DNA of 41,575 bases from JAPLXD01 sp043802865 (GCA_043802865.1 JAZDKQ010000018.1:1-41575); one strand, 5' to 3'; numbered from the stretch's first letter, positions 1 through 8,202 are shown. Notes: generated by a model from the letters alone, not told the origin. Numbers and translations are program-made.

Positions 1-422
1 TTAATATTATTCTCCACCAGGGCCTTCGCCACCGCCGGGTCGAAAGTAAATTTCAGATTTTTCTTCTCATCCATTGCCGTGCCGACGCTCACCGACTTTT
101 TGTCCGTGATCGGACCCTCAAGATTGCCGACAACAAGATCATATTCGGATAACTTATCTTTTATTTGTCCAAAAATATGATTATAATCGCCTTTACCATA
201 CTTCTCGACCGCTTGCCGAATATACCGGTCGAACATCATATCCCCGACGAAGAGAATTTTTATTTCTCTTTTTGGATCTGGCGCAGAAGCTTTCTGCGGG
301 AGATCTTGCATGACAGAATTATTCAGCTTTTTGTTTTTATCCGTATTATTCGCGCATCCGGAAAAAAATAAAACAAGAAATAAAAAAATGATAATTTTGA
401 ATTTTACATTGTCATTTTTCAT
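1..422 (-). CDS. CapA-like (PGA_cap family) lipoprotein, N-terminal part only
   Basis: The reading frame is open from an ATG at 422 to the left edge, so the 3' part is missing. The first 25 residues form a lipoprotein signal: a charged start, a hydrophobic run and the lipobox-like LFFSGC, predicting a lipid-anchored extracytoplasmic protein. After a polar linker comes ILFVGDMMFDRYI, then a YDLVVGNLEGPIT segment. These two blocks are the N-terminal hallmarks of the CapA/PgsA metallophosphatase-like fold, whose D and N residues bind metal. The family is linked to poly-gamma-glutamate capsule synthesis, but many members have unknown substrates. The start overlaps the end of the upstream metallo-beta-lactamase gene by 11 nt, suggesting translational coupling at the end of a long minus-strand operon. 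Family assignment is firm; the exact substrate is not. Confidence 0.8.
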   Translation of the reverse strand, partial: MKNDNVKFKIIIFLFLVLFFSGCANNTDKNKKLNNSVMQDLPQKASAPDPKREIKILFVGDMMFDRYIRQAVEKYGKGDYNHIFGQIKDKLSEYDLVVGNLEGPITDKKSVSVGTAMDEKKNLKFTFDPAVAKALVENNI

Positions 423-447
423 TTTGAATTTTACATTTTGAATTTTT
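394..447. repeat. AT-rich short repeat at a gene junction
   Basis: The segment contains near-repeats of ATTTTGAATTTTACATT on the plus strand. It encodes the last residues of the metallo-beta-lactamase protein (the lysine/asparagine tail) and the first residues of the CapA-like protein. The repeat therefore lies across the stop and start codons of two overlapping genes. Confidence 0.6.
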
Positions 448-1263
448 ACATAAATAAACTATATCACCATTTTCATCGGTTCTAAGTATGCTGATACCTC
501 TCATTTCAAGCGCATTTATCACCGCCTCCGTCGGATGGCCATAGGAATTCGTTGCGCTCACCGAAATAACAGCTGCTGACGGGCTCGCGGCATCCAGAAA
601 CTCTTCGCTTGAAGAATATTTTGAGCCGTGATGGGCCACTTTCAAGAAATCAACATCAATATTTTCCCCGCTTGCAAGAATTTCTCTTTCGGCGGGGGAT
701 TCAATATCGCCCGTGAAAAGAAAACTGCTCTCACCAAAATCAAACCGGCTGACAACAGACTTGTTGTTCGCGTCTCCCGCGAGCGGATCAACCGAAGACC
801 CAGGAGAAATGATCCTCATTTTTGATCCATCTAGATTTATTTCATCGCCCCGCTGCGCCTCAAGCGTCTCAATTCTATTGTATTCAAGGATTTCTTTCCA
901 TTCTTTGAAAACCGACGTGTCTTTTTCCGCGCCGGTAGAGATGACTTTACCGATCTTGAAATTTTTCGCCACATCAACAAGACCGCCGATATGGTCCTTG
1001 TCCGGATGCGTCGAGATCACGACCTCAATCTCGTCGTCGAAGTAGGGCAGATATTTCCCCAGCTTTGCCATCTCCGTTTTCCCGCTCGGCCCGCCATCGA
1101 TCAGGATCTGTTTCGTTCCTTTCTGGATCAAAATCGAATCCCCCTGCCCAACATCAAGAAAAATGACTTTTAGGGATCCTACCCCTAAATAAATTTGATA
1201 GGAAAAATACGCGAAGAAAACCAGAAGAATAGTGATTGCAAAATAGTAAGGCTTATTTTTCAT
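412..1263 (-). CDS. ComEC/Rec2-type metallo-beta-lactamase domain protein (C-terminal half of a split ComEC)
   Basis: The 283-residue protein begins with one membrane helix (about residues 7-27) and continues as a metallo-beta-lactamase domain. Visible motifs are FLDVGQGDSILI, the metal-binding STHPDKDHIGG (an HxxxDH variant of the HxHxDH motif), LFTGDIE and VAHHGS. This set matches the domain that normally ends ComEC, the DNA-uptake channel of natural transformation, where it may degrade or process the incoming strand. Here it is a separate gene that overlaps the end of the channel gene by 11 nt, so the two are likely co-translated. The C-terminal tail is encoded by an AT-rich repeat. An alternative is a stand-alone exported hydrolase, but the neighbour argues for ComEC function. 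Confidence 0.85.
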   Translation of the reverse strand: MKNKPYYFAITILLVFFAYFSYQIYLGVGSLKVIFLDVGQGDSILIQKGTKQILIDGGPSGKTEMAKLGKYLPYFDDEIEVVISTHPDKDHIGGLVDVAKNFKIGKVISTGAEKDTSVFKEWKEILEYNRIETLEAQRGDEINLDGSKMRIISPGSSVDPLAGDANNKSVVSRFDFGESSFLFTGDIESPAEREILASGENIDVDFLKVAHHGSKYSSSEEFLDAASPSAAVISVSATNSYGHPTEAVINALEMRGISILRTDENGDIVYLCKNSKCKIQNEK

Positions 1264-2719
1264 TTGCCGGCGTGATAATTTTTTTATCTTTTCTTTTCGA
1301 GTAGTATAGCACCAAGATCAAAATGATATAATAAACCAAGATATATTTCCAGCCGAAATTTTTAATCTCGAAAGACGACCAGGAAATGTTCGCGAGCCAC
1401 TGGACAATCACGAGCTCGACTTTCAAAAGAGCATACGGAATAAATCCAATCAGCTTTCCCAATGGCACGAAAACAAATCCCGCTATTCCCGCCACGAATC
1501 CCCCGAGCATGATATACGGAATCGCCGGCAAAATCAGCAAATTGGCCAGCGGCGAGATAATTGAAAGATTTTCAAAACTCGCAAGAATGACCGGCAAAAC
1601 AAAAACTTGTGCGGCCAGGGTCATCAAAATCGTTTCTTTCAGGATATTTTGCTCTCCAGAGAAAAAAAATTTTTCGAATAGGGGATAGAGGTACACAATT
1701 CCCAAGGTGGCTAAAAAAGAAAGTTGAAATCCGGCGTCATAGCGCAAAAGAAGCGGATTGATCGCGAGCATCGCTGTGGCCGCGAAAAGTATCGCGTTTT
1801 GGGAATTGGCCAGTCTCCCCTCTTTCATCGCCCAAATGACCAAACCGCCCATTATCCCCGCTCTCACTGCTGACGAAGGCGCGCCGGTCATGAGGACAAA
1901 TAGCACAATTCCGATGAACGCGAAAGAAAAAACTTGCTGGCGCCAAAGGCCGAGCCAAATCCCTAGCCACATCAAAAACGCGGTGACGATCGTCACATTG
2001 TATCCCGAAACGGCGACCGTGTGCGTCGTCCCCGTCCGCGAAAAGGCGCCTGACAAATCTTTGGTCATTCGTTTGCTCCCGCCAAGAAGCAAGCCCTTGA
2101 GATACGCTCCTTCCGGATCGGGAAAGATTTGTGATAATTTTTCCTCGAATTTGTTTTTTATCACCAAGATGGTTGAATATGCCTTATTTCCTTTGTTTCT
2201 CACGATCACGGTTATTTGCGGTCGATTACAGATCCGATAAATTCCGTCCTTGGCGAGATACATTTGATAGTCGAAATTTGAGTCTTCATAGTTCTTTGGC
2301 TCTTGCAAAGTGCATCTCACTTTCAGCTGATCACCATATTGATAACCGGGATGAATATCCGCATTTATGAGTATTTTGTTTTTCTCATTGTCCTCAACAA
2401 CAATTTTTTGATATTTTTCGTCTGTTTCCGGTTCTTTTGTGACTGTTCCCACAAATTCAACCGGGCCAATTTTTTGATTGGCCAAATTATTTTTTGCGTT
2501 ATTAATAGAATCATTCGTCCACCAAATTCCCAACGCCAAAAACAAAACGACCGCGCTCGCGACTATGGCTTTTTTATTCTTGTAGTTTAATAAAAAAATA
2601 GCAACACTCGCCGCAAGCAAAATCAAGATCAGATATTTTTCCACACGAAAAAAAGACGCCAAAAAAACGCCAATCAAAAAACAAAGGGATAAAGCAAAAA
2701 ATATTTTGGATTTGGTCAC
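1253..2719 (-). CDS. comEC: ComEC N-terminal/competence membrane domain (DNA uptake channel)
   Basis: This polytopic membrane protein (488 residues from the chosen start) has N-terminal helices, then an extracytoplasmic OB-like region (about 100-170). The Competence domain follows, recognisable from YLKGLLLGGSKRM, the GTTHTVAVSGYN block, the RAGIMGGL helix and LRYDAGFQLSFLATLGI. ComEC carries single-stranded DNA across the inner membrane in transformation. The usual C-terminal metallo-beta-lactamase domain is absent and encoded by the next gene. I chose the GTG at 2719 over the in-frame ATG at 2743 because a TATAAT box lies between them, 6 nt before the GTG, which would make a leaderless transcript. 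DprA elsewhere in the window supports a working competence pathway. Confidence 0.9.
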   Translation of the reverse strand: MTKSKIFFALSLCFLIGVFLASFFRVEKYLILILLAASVAIFLLNYKNKKAIVASAVVLFLALGIWWTNDSINNAKNNLANQKIGPVEFVGTVTKEPETDEKYQKIVVEDNEKNKILINADIHPGYQYGDQLKVRCTLQEPKNYEDSNFDYQMYLAKDGIYRICNRPQITVIVRNKGNKAYSTILVIKNKFEEKLSQIFPDPEGAYLKGLLLGGSKRMTKDLSGAFSRTGTTHTVAVSGYNVTIVTAFLMWLGIWLGLWRQQVFSFAFIGIVLFVLMTGAPSSAVRAGIMGGLVIWAMKEGRLANSQNAILFAATAMLAINPLLLRYDAGFQLSFLATLGIVYLYPLFEKFFFSGEQNILKETILMTLAAQVFVLPVILASFENLSIISPLANLLILPAIPYIMLGGFVAGIAGFVFVPLGKLIGFIPYALLKVELVIVQWLANISWSSFEIKNFGWKYILVYYIILILVLYYSKRKDKKIITPANEK

Positions 2720-2725
2720 GAGGTT

Positions 2726-2753
2726 ATTATACCAAAAAAACAATTGCAGCCAA
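2726..2753 (-). promoter_or_regulatory. Predicted promoter of comEC (leaderless)
   Basis: On the minus strand, TTGGCT (2753-2748) is followed after 16 nt by an extended -10, TGGTATAAT, with TATAAT at 2731-2726. Only 6 nt separate the -10 from the GTG at 2719, so transcription should start at or next to the start codon. Confidence 0.55.
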
Positions 2754-2783
2754 CTTCATAGAAACTCTCCTTGCTCAATTTAT

Positions 2784-3002
2784 TTACCCAATGTCGATAA
2801 TTTTTATTCTCGCCGATTTTCCGGCGATAATTCTAACCGAATTTTTGGGCACTGCCAAATGGTACGCCAAAAGTTCAACAACTTTCTCATTGGCCTTTCC
2901 TTTCTCCGGCGGCGCAGCCACTTTCACCTTATATTCTCCTTCGGAAATTTTCAGGACTTCATTTTTCCCCGCCCGCGGGATTACTCGGACGTAGATTCGC
3001 AT
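2784..3002 (-). CDS. DUF167 (YggU-like) family protein
   Basis: The 72-residue protein covers a whole DUF167 domain: the IYVRVIPRAGKNEV start, the VKVAAPPEKGKANEKVVELLA core and the RIIAGKSARIKII end are diagnostic. The biochemical role of the family is unknown. The first 44 nt overlap the end of the ferric-reductase-like gene in another frame, implying co-transcription and coupled translation. Length is normal for a minimal domain. Confidence 0.85.
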   Translation of the reverse strand: MRIYVRVIPRAGKNEVLKISEGEYKVKVAAPPEKGKANEKVVELLAYHLAVPKNSVRIIAGKSARIKIIDIG

Positions 3003-3582
3003 TGGTATTTGGATTTTCGTAAATTATGGTCTTGCTTTTCCATCTCGACCAAATCCGATCAATCATATTAAAGAGAAGAAGCAAAATTAAGAAACCGTTC
3101 GCCCAAATGAAAATCTCGCGCAAGAGACCTGATTTGAGATCTGTTCCGAGGTAAAGCGCATGAATGATTGAGAAAATATAAAGGGCAATGTTCAGAAAAT
3201 GAATCGATTGCCAAACTCTTTGAGAAATATATTTTCGCGCGTAGGAGGTGGCGACCAGAATGATCATTATATAAAGACTGATCGTCCCTAGCGCAACAAG
3301 CAAAGACTCGTAGCTTGAGTGGAATGGAACAAGAATATCCGCGAGACTGAAAGGAATGAACTTATGAAAAAGCAGGGCTACTCCATGAACTGTCGCAAAA
3401 ATGAGCGCTTGCAAAGAGATCCAGCAATGAAAGCTGAGACTGCGCAGGCGCAAAAAATATTTTCTGATTCCCGGAAGACAGGAAACTGTTCCGACGAAAA
3501 CTGAAACATAAAGAAGCAAAAAACCGATCAAGGCGCTTGCCCGGACGATATACCAATCCCATGGAATTTGAGTACTTTGCAT
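2959..3582 (-). CDS. Ferric-reductase-like (MsrQ/FRD type) haem membrane protein
   Basis: About six hydrophobic helices span the 207 residues. Histidines sit in the helices at SFHCWISLQ, TVHGVALLFH, WQSIHFLN and FSIIHALYLG, the spacing expected for the two b-type haems of the ferric_reduct domain. No FAD/NAD-binding C-terminal domain is present, so electrons must come from another partner, as in MsrQ-like proteins. The start overlaps the end of apbE by 55 nt. Together with ApbE, a flavin transferase, this suggests a small membrane electron-transfer unit. No FMN-binding acceptor protein could be recognised next to it. The substrate is unknown. Confidence 0.7.
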   Translation of the reverse strand: MQSTQIPWDWYIVRASALIGFLLLYVSVFVGTVSCLPGIRKYFLRLRSLSFHCWISLQALIFATVHGVALLFHKFIPFSLADILVPFHSSYESLLVALGTISLYIMIILVATSYARKYISQRVWQSIHFLNIALYIFSIIHALYLGTDLKSGLLREIFIWANGFLILLLLFNMIDRIWSRWKSKTIIYENPNTNANLRPSNPAGGEK

Positions 3583-4541
3583 AAAGTATTCTTCAAAATC
3601 CTAACATTCGATGTTAGGAAAGGGCAATATTTCTTCGCTTCGGGAGTTATAAAAATATTTTCTTTATAATCGAGAAATATCGCAGAGATTTTGTTTTTTT
3701 TGGCGAATTGCAGACCCCTTTCCTTCCCCATCAGCACCAAGGTCTTAGCTCGCCCATCCGCGTTTTCCGTATTTTCCGCAATTACGGAAACCGTTCGCAG
3801 CTCATAAGAAAATTCATTCGGACTCATCGGATTGACAAGATGATGGAATTTTTTGCCTTTGATCTGCCATTTTTTGCGACTGATTCCGGAGGTGGCAATC
3901 CCCTTGTCCGATATCTCGAGCATCAATTTATCTTCCGGAATACCCTCGACGGCAATGCGCCACTTTTTGCCCTCGCTGTTTGCGCCCGAAATCATCATAT
4001 CACCTCCCGCGTCCACGAGAAAATTTTTCCATCCACAACTTTTCAAAAATTCCACCGCCTGATCGACAATATATCCTTTGGCAATTCCGGAAAAATCCAT
4101 CTTAACTGCAAAAAATATTTTGTTATTTTTAATCTTTAGATCGTCGCTTAGTTTGATTTTGTTCGCGGAAAATTCTGGAGGAGAATCGATTTTCGAAAAA
4201 TCTTTGCTTTTGAAGTCCTTGTCATAACCAATTTTTTCAAGAACTTCGATCACACGCGGGTCATACAGTCCTCCGCTTATATCGTTGTAATACAGCGCCC
4301 GGCCGGCAAGATAGAGAATATCTGGCGAAGCCTTTTGCCATATTCCCAAATTTTTGTTCAACTTGCAAATCTCACTATTGGCATCAAAACGGGAAAATAT
4401 TTTTTCTTTGAAGAAAAAAATATCTTTCGCTTTCTTGAGATCATCTCGCGCTTTTTCTCTTTCCGCTTCATCATCAACAACCGTGCGAATGTCAATATCC
4501 GTACCCAGAGCTCTGAAATCAGACTCTATCTCGAATTTCAT
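3528..4541 (-). CDS. apbE: ApbE family FAD:protein FMN transferase
   Basis: The 337-residue protein shows the ApbE landmarks FSRFDANSEICKLN near residues 50-65, VDFSGIAKGYIVDQAVEFL in the middle, LVDAGGDMMISG, and IATSGISRKKW with HHLVNP. The enzyme moves FMN from FAD to Thr/Ser of target flavoproteins outside the cytoplasm in the presence of magnesium. I see no clear signal peptide or lipobox at the N-terminus (MKFEIESDFRALGTDIDI), unlike many family members, so the copy may be cytoplasmic or the true start may differ. It overlaps the ferric-reductase-like gene, its probable functional partner. Confidence 0.9.
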   Translation of the reverse strand: MKFEIESDFRALGTDIDIRTVVDDEAEREKARDDLKKAKDIFFFKEKIFSRFDANSEICKLNKNLGIWQKASPDILYLAGRALYYNDISGGLYDPRVIEVLEKIGYDKDFKSKDFSKIDSPPEFSANKIKLSDDLKIKNNKIFFAVKMDFSGIAKGYIVDQAVEFLKSCGWKNFLVDAGGDMMISGANSEGKKWRIAVEGIPEDKLMLEISDKGIATSGISRKKWQIKGKKFHHLVNPMSPNEFSYELRTVSVIAENTENADGRAKTLVLMGKERGLQFAKKNKISAIFLDYKENIFITPEAKKYCPFLTSNVRILKNTLCKVLKFHGIGISSGQAP

Positions 4542-4552
4542 AATATATTAAA

Positions 4553-4960
4553 TCAAGAAGTTCTGGTTTTGGCATTTGAGGGTTTTGTTTTGGAAACTGG
4601 GGCGGGAGCAGGAGTGAGAGTGGAAACTGAAGGAGCGACAACCGCTGGAGCTGGGATAGGGGTTGGAGCTGGAACAGGATTTTCCGAAGGCGCTATTTTT
4701 TCACTTGGCTGGTTATTTTCATCAGCAGAGATGGCAGTTTCTTCAACCGGCAAAGCGCTCTTTATTTCATTGAGGATTCCTCTGAGGCTCTGCACCTCGT
4801 CCTTCAGGGTTGAATTTTCATCCAAAAGATTTTTTTGCGTCTCGGAGGATCGCCTGGCTTGATCTTTGTCTTTTATCAAGAATACCGCAATCGTCATTAA
4901 AAATAAGTTGACGACAAAAATAAATATTTTTCCGCTGTGATTTCTGATTTTTTCAAGCAT
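4553..4960 (-). CDS. Single-pass membrane protein with coiled coil and Pro/Ala-rich tail, unknown function
   Basis: I do not recognise a family. The 135 residues comprise a short basic N-terminus, one membrane helix (about residues 12-28), a charged helical, probably coiled-coil stretch (about 30-68), then a low-complexity tail rich in Pro, Ala, Val and Thr ending in basic residues. The layout resembles a membrane-anchored spacer that reaches across the envelope. It lies 11 nt upstream of apbE and 9 nt after the 84-residue membrane protein, so it belongs to the same operon. No ApbE flavinylation motif (D/S-G-A-T/S) is visible. Confidence 0.6.
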   Translation of the reverse strand: MLEKIRNHSGKIFIFVVNLFLMTIAVFLIKDKDQARRSSETQKNLLDENSTLKDEVQSLRGILNEIKSALPVEETAISADENNQPSEKIAPSENPVPAPTPIPAPAVVAPSVSTLTPAPAPVSKTKPSNAKTRTS

Positions 4961-4969
4961 AAATATGGA

Positions 4970-5224
4970 TCAGTTCACTATTTTCTTGATCTCGCCTTTC
5001 AGATTGTCATCGATCTGATCGGGAAGAATATCTCCCGCCGGATTATGCTTGGTTGCTTCGCGATAAATAATATTTTTCGCTTTCTGCGCCGCTTTTTTCA
5101 GAATATCCTTTTCCGGCTTTTGGATCGTGAGAGAAAACGGCGAAAAAGTCACGGAAAAAATCCCGCCAAGCCAGGCGATGGGAATAGCCAAAATGATGAT
5201 GATTAGAAATAATTTTTTGATCAT
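4970..5224 (-). CDS. Small single-pass membrane protein, unknown function
   Basis: The frame remains open upstream to 5386, but that part overlaps nrdG antiparallel-frame sequence and an AT-rich repeat. The plausible protein starts at the ATG at 5224 (MIKKLFLIIIILAIP) and has 84 residues: one N-terminal membrane helix or uncleaved signal followed by a basic and acidic soluble part rich in Lys, Ile and Asp. No known domain is seen. It is co-oriented with nrdG (40 nt upstream) and the coiled-coil protein gene (9 nt downstream). Confidence 0.5.
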   Translation of the reverse strand: MIKKLFLIIIILAIPIAWLGGIFSVTFSPFSLTIQKPEKDILKKAAQKAKNIIYREATKHNPAGDILPDQIDDNLKGEIKKIVN

Positions 5225-5228
5225 TATT

Positions 5229-5262
5229 TGAAAATTGTAAATTGATAATTGAAAATTTTTTA
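5229..5262. repeat. AT-rich spacer repeat after nrdG
   Basis: The spacer consists of short units such as AAAATTGTAAATTGATAATT, resembling the AT-rich tracts at other junctions in this window. It begins directly after the nrdG stop codon. Confidence 0.45.
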
Positions 5263-5264
5263 TA

Positions 5265-5963
5265 TTATCGCATTTCCACTTTCCCAAAATACTTTTCAAT
5301 ATTTTTTGCAATTTTATCAAGATCCAATTTCTTTCCCTTTGTCCTCTTCTTGAGCTTCGGATCGAGTATTTTCCCTTTGTCCTCAAACGCTTGCAAGACG
5401 TATTTTTTCGATCCTTTAAGCCACTCCCCTATTTTGACAAAATTGCTTTCGGAATGCAATCCCGGAACTGCCGTTGTGCGAAATTCATAATCCACACCCG
5501 AATTTCGAATCAAATCAACGCTTAGCTTAATACGCCCAAGGTCAACTTTGCCATTCGTTGTCTTGCTATAGCTGTCCAAGTCGCTTTTAATGTCCATCGC
5601 CACGAAATCCAGCAATTTTTCATTATATAGCCTGCGCAAAACATCCGGCCGGGTGCCATTCGTGTCCAATTTTACTTTATAGCCCAGTTCTTTTATTTTC
5701 CGGACAAATTCGATCAAATCCGGTTGAATCGTCGGCTCCCCGCCTGTTATGCAAATTCCCTCAAGCTTCCCTTTTCGACTTTCTAGAAATTCAAAAAAAT
5801 CTTTTTCCAAAATATTGGAAATTGGAAATTGGAAATTGGAAATTACTAACTCCGGATTGTGGCAAAATGGACAGCGAAAATTGCAGCCCACGGTAAAAAC
5901 AGTCGCGGCGATATGACCGGGATAGTCAATGAGGGTCAATTTTTGAAGACCACCGAGAATCAT
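5265..5963 (-). CDS. nrdG: Anaerobic ribonucleotide reductase activating protein (radical SAM)
   Basis: The 232-residue protein opens with LGGLQKLTLIDYPGHIAATVF and has the radical SAM cluster motif CNFRCPFC (C27, C31, C34). ITGGEPTIQPD and LDTNGTRPD follow. This is the NrdG/PflA-like activase type that uses S-adenosylmethionine to place the glycyl radical on NrdD. The gene starts 3 nt after nrdD, fixing the partner. Unusually, four tandem ATTGGAA units right after the cluster loop encode an extra ISNFQFPISN segment. This looks like an inserted repeat tolerated in a loop. Confidence 0.93.
   Translation of the reverse strand: MILGGLQKLTLIDYPGHIAATVFTVGCNFRCPFCHNPELVISNFQFPISNILEKDFFEFLESRKGKLEGICITGGEPTIQPDLIEFVRKIKELGYKVKLDTNGTRPDVLRRLYNEKLLDFVAMDIKSDLDSYSKTTNGKVDLGRIKLSVDLIRNSGVDYEFRTTAVPGLHSESNFVKIGEWLKGSKKYVLQAFEDKGKILDPKLKKRTKGKKLDLDKIAKNIEKYFGKVEMR
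5814..5841. repeat. Tandem heptamer repeat inside nrdG
   Basis: ATTGGAA occurs four times in tandem without interruption on the plus strand, lying in the nrdG coding region shortly after the codons for the Fe-S cluster motif. The reading frame is kept. Confidence 0.85.
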
Positions 5964-5966
5964 AAA

Positions 5967-8141
5967 TCAGACCACAAACTCTTTTCTGTCCCCGAATTCC
6001 GTCGCTTTCCCGGCGTTCCACTGCTCGACGGGACGGATGTAGCCGACGATTCGCGAATAGACTTCACATTTCTGCTCAACCACGCACTTTGGGCAAAGCT
6101 CGTGCTCGCCGATAAGATAGCCGTGTGACGGGCAGATACTGAAAGTGGGAGAGAGAGTGAAATATGGAAGAGAATATTTTTCGGAAATTTTCTTGACGAG
6201 CTTTTTGGTCGTTTCGATGTCCTGAATCCGCTCACCCAAAAATCCGTGAAGAACCGTCCCGCCCGTATACTTCGTTTGAAGCGGTTCCTGCAGGTCAAGC
6301 GCTTCGAAGAAATCTTCCGTGTGGCCCACGGGAAGTTGCGTCGAGTTCGTATAATAAGGCTCGGCCGTTTTCGTTTTTCCAACCTGCCCGTTCGCGAAAA
6401 TCATATCCGGATATTTTTCGCGGTCTTTTCTGGCGAGACGGTAAGATGTTCCCTCGCCCGGAGTTGCTTCAAGGTTATACAAGTTCCCGGTTTCTTTTTG
6501 ATATTTTATGAGACGCTCGCGCATATGTTTTAAAACTTCTTCGGTAAATTTCACTCCTTTTTCGGTGGCTGTCGTTTCGCCCATAAAATTTTTGAGAGCT
6601 TCGTTCATGCCGATGATTCCAATGGTCGAAAAATGATTCGACCAGTATTCACCGCGTCTTTTATATAAACTGTCCAGATAAAAACGGGCATAGGGATAAA
6701 GTCCTTTGCGGATGAAACTTTCAAGAAGTTTTCTCTTGGTCTCGAGGCTTTCTTTGGCAATCTCCATTAGTTTTTCAAGCCGCGCGAAAAAATCTTTTTT
6801 ATTTTTTGAGAGATAGCCGATCCGCGCCATATTGATGGTCACCACGCCAATTGATCCAGTCAGTGGATTCGCTCCGAATAGTCCGCCGCCGCGCTTATAA
6901 AGTTCCCGGTTATCGAGCCGCAAGCGACAGCACATCGAACGAGCGTCATCCGGATCCATATCCGAGTTGATAAAATTGGCAAAATATGGGATGCCGTATT
7001 TGGCTGTCATTTCCCAGATGGGCTTCAGATTTTCGTCGTTCCAGTCAAATTCTTTTGTGATGTTGTATGTTGGTATAGGAAAAGTGAATACCCGTCCATT
7101 CGCATCGCCTGCCGCCATAACTTCGGCAAATGTTTTGTTTATCAAATTCATTTCTTCCTGAAAATCTCCGTATTTTTCTTTCTGGGGAACGCCGCCAATG
7201 ATCACGGATTCTTCCGCCATATTCTTCGGCGGAACAAGATCCATCGTTATGTTCGTGAAGGGTGTCTGGAAACCGACACGGGTGGGAACATTCATATTGA
7301 AAACAAATTCCTGCATACATTGCTTCACATCTTTGTAGGAAAGTCCATCGTAACGGACAAAGGGCGCCAGCAGCGTGTCAAAATTTGAAAAAGCTTCCGC
7401 TCCGGCCACTTCTCCCTGGAGAGTGTAAAAGAAATTGATCATTTGCCCGAGTGCCGTGCGCAGGTGTTTCGGCGGTTTGCAGGCAATTTTTCCCGGAACA
7501 CCTGTGAAGCCGCGCCGCAATAAGTCTTGAAGGTCCCAGCCGCAGCAATAGGCGGCAATCTTGTCGAGATCGTGAATGTGAAAGTCGCCCTCATCATGCG
7601 CGTCCCGGATGGATTTTGAATAAACCCTGTTTAGCCAGTATTTTGAGCTGACAATTGAAGAAATATAATTATTGAGTCCCTGGAGCGAATAACTCATATT
7701 CGCGTTCTCTTTCACCTGCCAATCTATTTCCTGAATATATTTGTCGACCAAATCAACCGCTTCTTTGAGTGATTCTTCCGATTCGCGGATTTTTCTGTGC
7801 TGTTCGCGATAGAGAATGTAGGCTTTGGCGGTTTCCTCGAAATCAAGGATCATCAAAACACGCTCCACAAGATCTTGGATTTCTTCAATTTCCGGCACAT
7901 TGCCCTTTTGATAGTTTTTGTTGAGAAGCTGGACGACCTTGTCCGTCACCTTTTGGGCTTCTTTTTGAGTTCCCTCATTCGTTTCCGTGAAAGCTTTCAT
8001 CACGGCTTTGGTGATTTTTTCCTGCTCAAACTTCACGACCCGCCCATCGCGCTTCACCACCCGCGTGATGCGGTTTTTTTCGCCCGAAGCGGACCTTTCT
8101 TTTTTGCTGACCATTTTTTGGCCTTTTTTGACTGCGATCAT
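5967..8141 (-). CDS. nrdD: Anaerobic (class III) ribonucleoside-triphosphate reductase
   Basis: The 724-residue enzyme reduces ribonucleoside triphosphates to deoxy forms without oxygen. An ATP-cone regulatory domain occupies about residues 25-115 (ITRVVKRDGRVVKFEQEKI). The catalytic barrel includes MCCRLRL and GGGLFGANPLTGSIGVVTIN. The C-terminus has a four-Cys zinc site (C670, C683, C686, C692) followed by SRIVGY, in which G700 is the expected glycyl radical residue, and a WNAGKATEFGDR end. All key parts are intact. A GGGGGTG sequence 9 nt before the ATG may serve as ribosome binding site. The order nrdR-nrdD-nrdG in one operon points to an anaerobic or fermentative life style. Confidence 0.96.
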   Translation of the reverse strand: MIAVKKGQKMVSKKERSASGEKNRITRVVKRDGRVVKFEQEKITKAVMKAFTETNEGTQKEAQKVTDKVVQLLNKNYQKGNVPEIEEIQDLVERVLMILDFEETAKAYILYREQHRKIRESEESLKEAVDLVDKYIQEIDWQVKENANMSYSLQGLNNYISSIVSSKYWLNRVYSKSIRDAHDEGDFHIHDLDKIAAYCCGWDLQDLLRRGFTGVPGKIACKPPKHLRTALGQMINFFYTLQGEVAGAEAFSNFDTLLAPFVRYDGLSYKDVKQCMQEFVFNMNVPTRVGFQTPFTNITMDLVPPKNMAEESVIIGGVPQKEKYGDFQEEMNLINKTFAEVMAAGDANGRVFTFPIPTYNITKEFDWNDENLKPIWEMTAKYGIPYFANFINSDMDPDDARSMCCRLRLDNRELYKRGGGLFGANPLTGSIGVVTINMARIGYLSKNKKDFFARLEKLMEIAKESLETKRKLLESFIRKGLYPYARFYLDSLYKRRGEYWSNHFSTIGIIGMNEALKNFMGETTATEKGVKFTEEVLKHMRERLIKYQKETGNLYNLEATPGEGTSYRLARKDREKYPDMIFANGQVGKTKTAEPYYTNSTQLPVGHTEDFFEALDLQEPLQTKYTGGTVLHGFLGERIQDIETTKKLVKKISEKYSLPYFTLSPTFSICPSHGYLIGEHELCPKCVVEQKCEVYSRIVGYIRPVEQWNAGKATEFGDRKEFVV

Positions 8142-8162
8142 TTTGTTTTCACCCCCGGATTA

Positions 8163-8198
8163 ATTAATTTTAAATTTGAAATTATAAATTTTAAATTC
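8163..8198. repeat. AT-rich spacer repeat between nrdR and nrdD
   Basis: The spacer is built of AATTTTAAATTTGAAATTAT-like units, giving near self-complementarity, and lies just after the nrdR stop codon. It resembles the AT tracts at other gene ends here. Confidence 0.45.
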
Positions 8199-8202
8199 AC
8201 GC

